Below are positions 11,987-12,034 of a stretch of 12,034 nt of DNA, piece after piece (position 1 is the stretch's first letter; every line of letters starts with the position of its first letter). The DNA is from a bacterium (GTDB taxonomy: Bacteria; Patescibacteriota; Minisyncoccia; UBA6257; 1-14-0-10-44-23), in the NCBI GenBank assembly GCA_030699515.1, contig JAUYME010000019.1:1-12034 (forward strand), in the 5' to 3' direction. Made by a program: the position numbers and the translations under genes. The notes under the pieces were generated by a model, which was not told the DNA's origin, ran no database searches, and saw only the letters and a list, made by a program, of their open reading frames with translations.

Positions 11987-12034
11987 ATGGAGAAAGATCA
12001 AGCGTTTCTAGAATTTATTGTTAAGGCTATTGTT
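11987..12034 (+). CDS. khpA: KH-domain RNA-binding protein, KhpA-like, N-terminal part only
   Basis: The reading frame from ATG at 11987 gives MEKDQAFLEFIVKAIV and runs off the window end. The FLEFIVKAIV pattern resembles the first helix of KhpA/YlqC proteins (about 75 residues, a single KH domain that binds RNA). A gene of this family commonly sits beside rpsP, which supports the call. Only 16 codons are visible, so it rests mainly on context. It starts 75 bases after the rpsP stop. Confidence 0.65.
   Translation, partial: MEKDQAFLEFIVKAIV

Overview
The window (12,034 bases) reads as a bacterial chromosome fragment, most likely from the Candidate Phyla Radiation (Patescibacteria, Parcubacteria-like). 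This is an inference. It rests on AT-leaning codon use, compact or stripped-down forms of core proteins (ThrRS without its TGS domain, a 760-residue SMC without a recognisable hinge), several genes with little or no Shine-Dalgarno sequence, and abundant short palindromic and low-complexity repeats both between and inside genes.

Layout. Bases 1-300 hold an inverted-repeat element with no credible gene. Bases 342-512 carry a strong extended -10 promoter, a highly structured transcript of about 136 nt and an intrinsic terminator; this looks like an unassigned small RNA or a leader-peptide RNA. A bidirectional terminator and a 12-bp tandem/palindromic repeat follow. On the minus strand dnaE (5572-2396) and thrS (2385-622) form a tight operon with a 10-nt gap. 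The dnaE/rpmF divergent intergenic region (5573-5895) holds a repeat-rich dnaE leader and a GC-rich block of strong hairpins. On the plus strand rpmF, nusB, rnc and smc follow (5896-9817). About 470 bp packed with palindromes comes next, including a perfect 42-bp one. Then there is a GC-rich, minus-strand two-gene island (small membrane protein, then lipoprotein; 10287-11179). After it the window returns to host-like sequence with rpsP (own promoter) and the first 16 codons of a KhpA-like KH-domain gene.

How the genes fit together. rpmF, nusB, rnc, smc, rpsP and khpA belong to a widely conserved bacterial neighbourhood for ribosome production, rRNA processing and chromosome organisation. The GC-rich island interrupts it between smc and rpsP. 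Its different base composition, codon use, strong Shine-Dalgarno sequences and opposite orientation suggest acquired cargo, but I can name neither the proteins nor the vector.

The most interesting structure lies at the DNA-repeat level. One repeat family (core cccttcgacaagctcaggg) lies in frame inside nusB, smc and rpsP, in two different reading frames, where it encodes disordered tails or loops. A second palindrome family (tccgccagctggcgga / cccgccagaggcggg) lies between genes and also inside the smc coiled-coil region.
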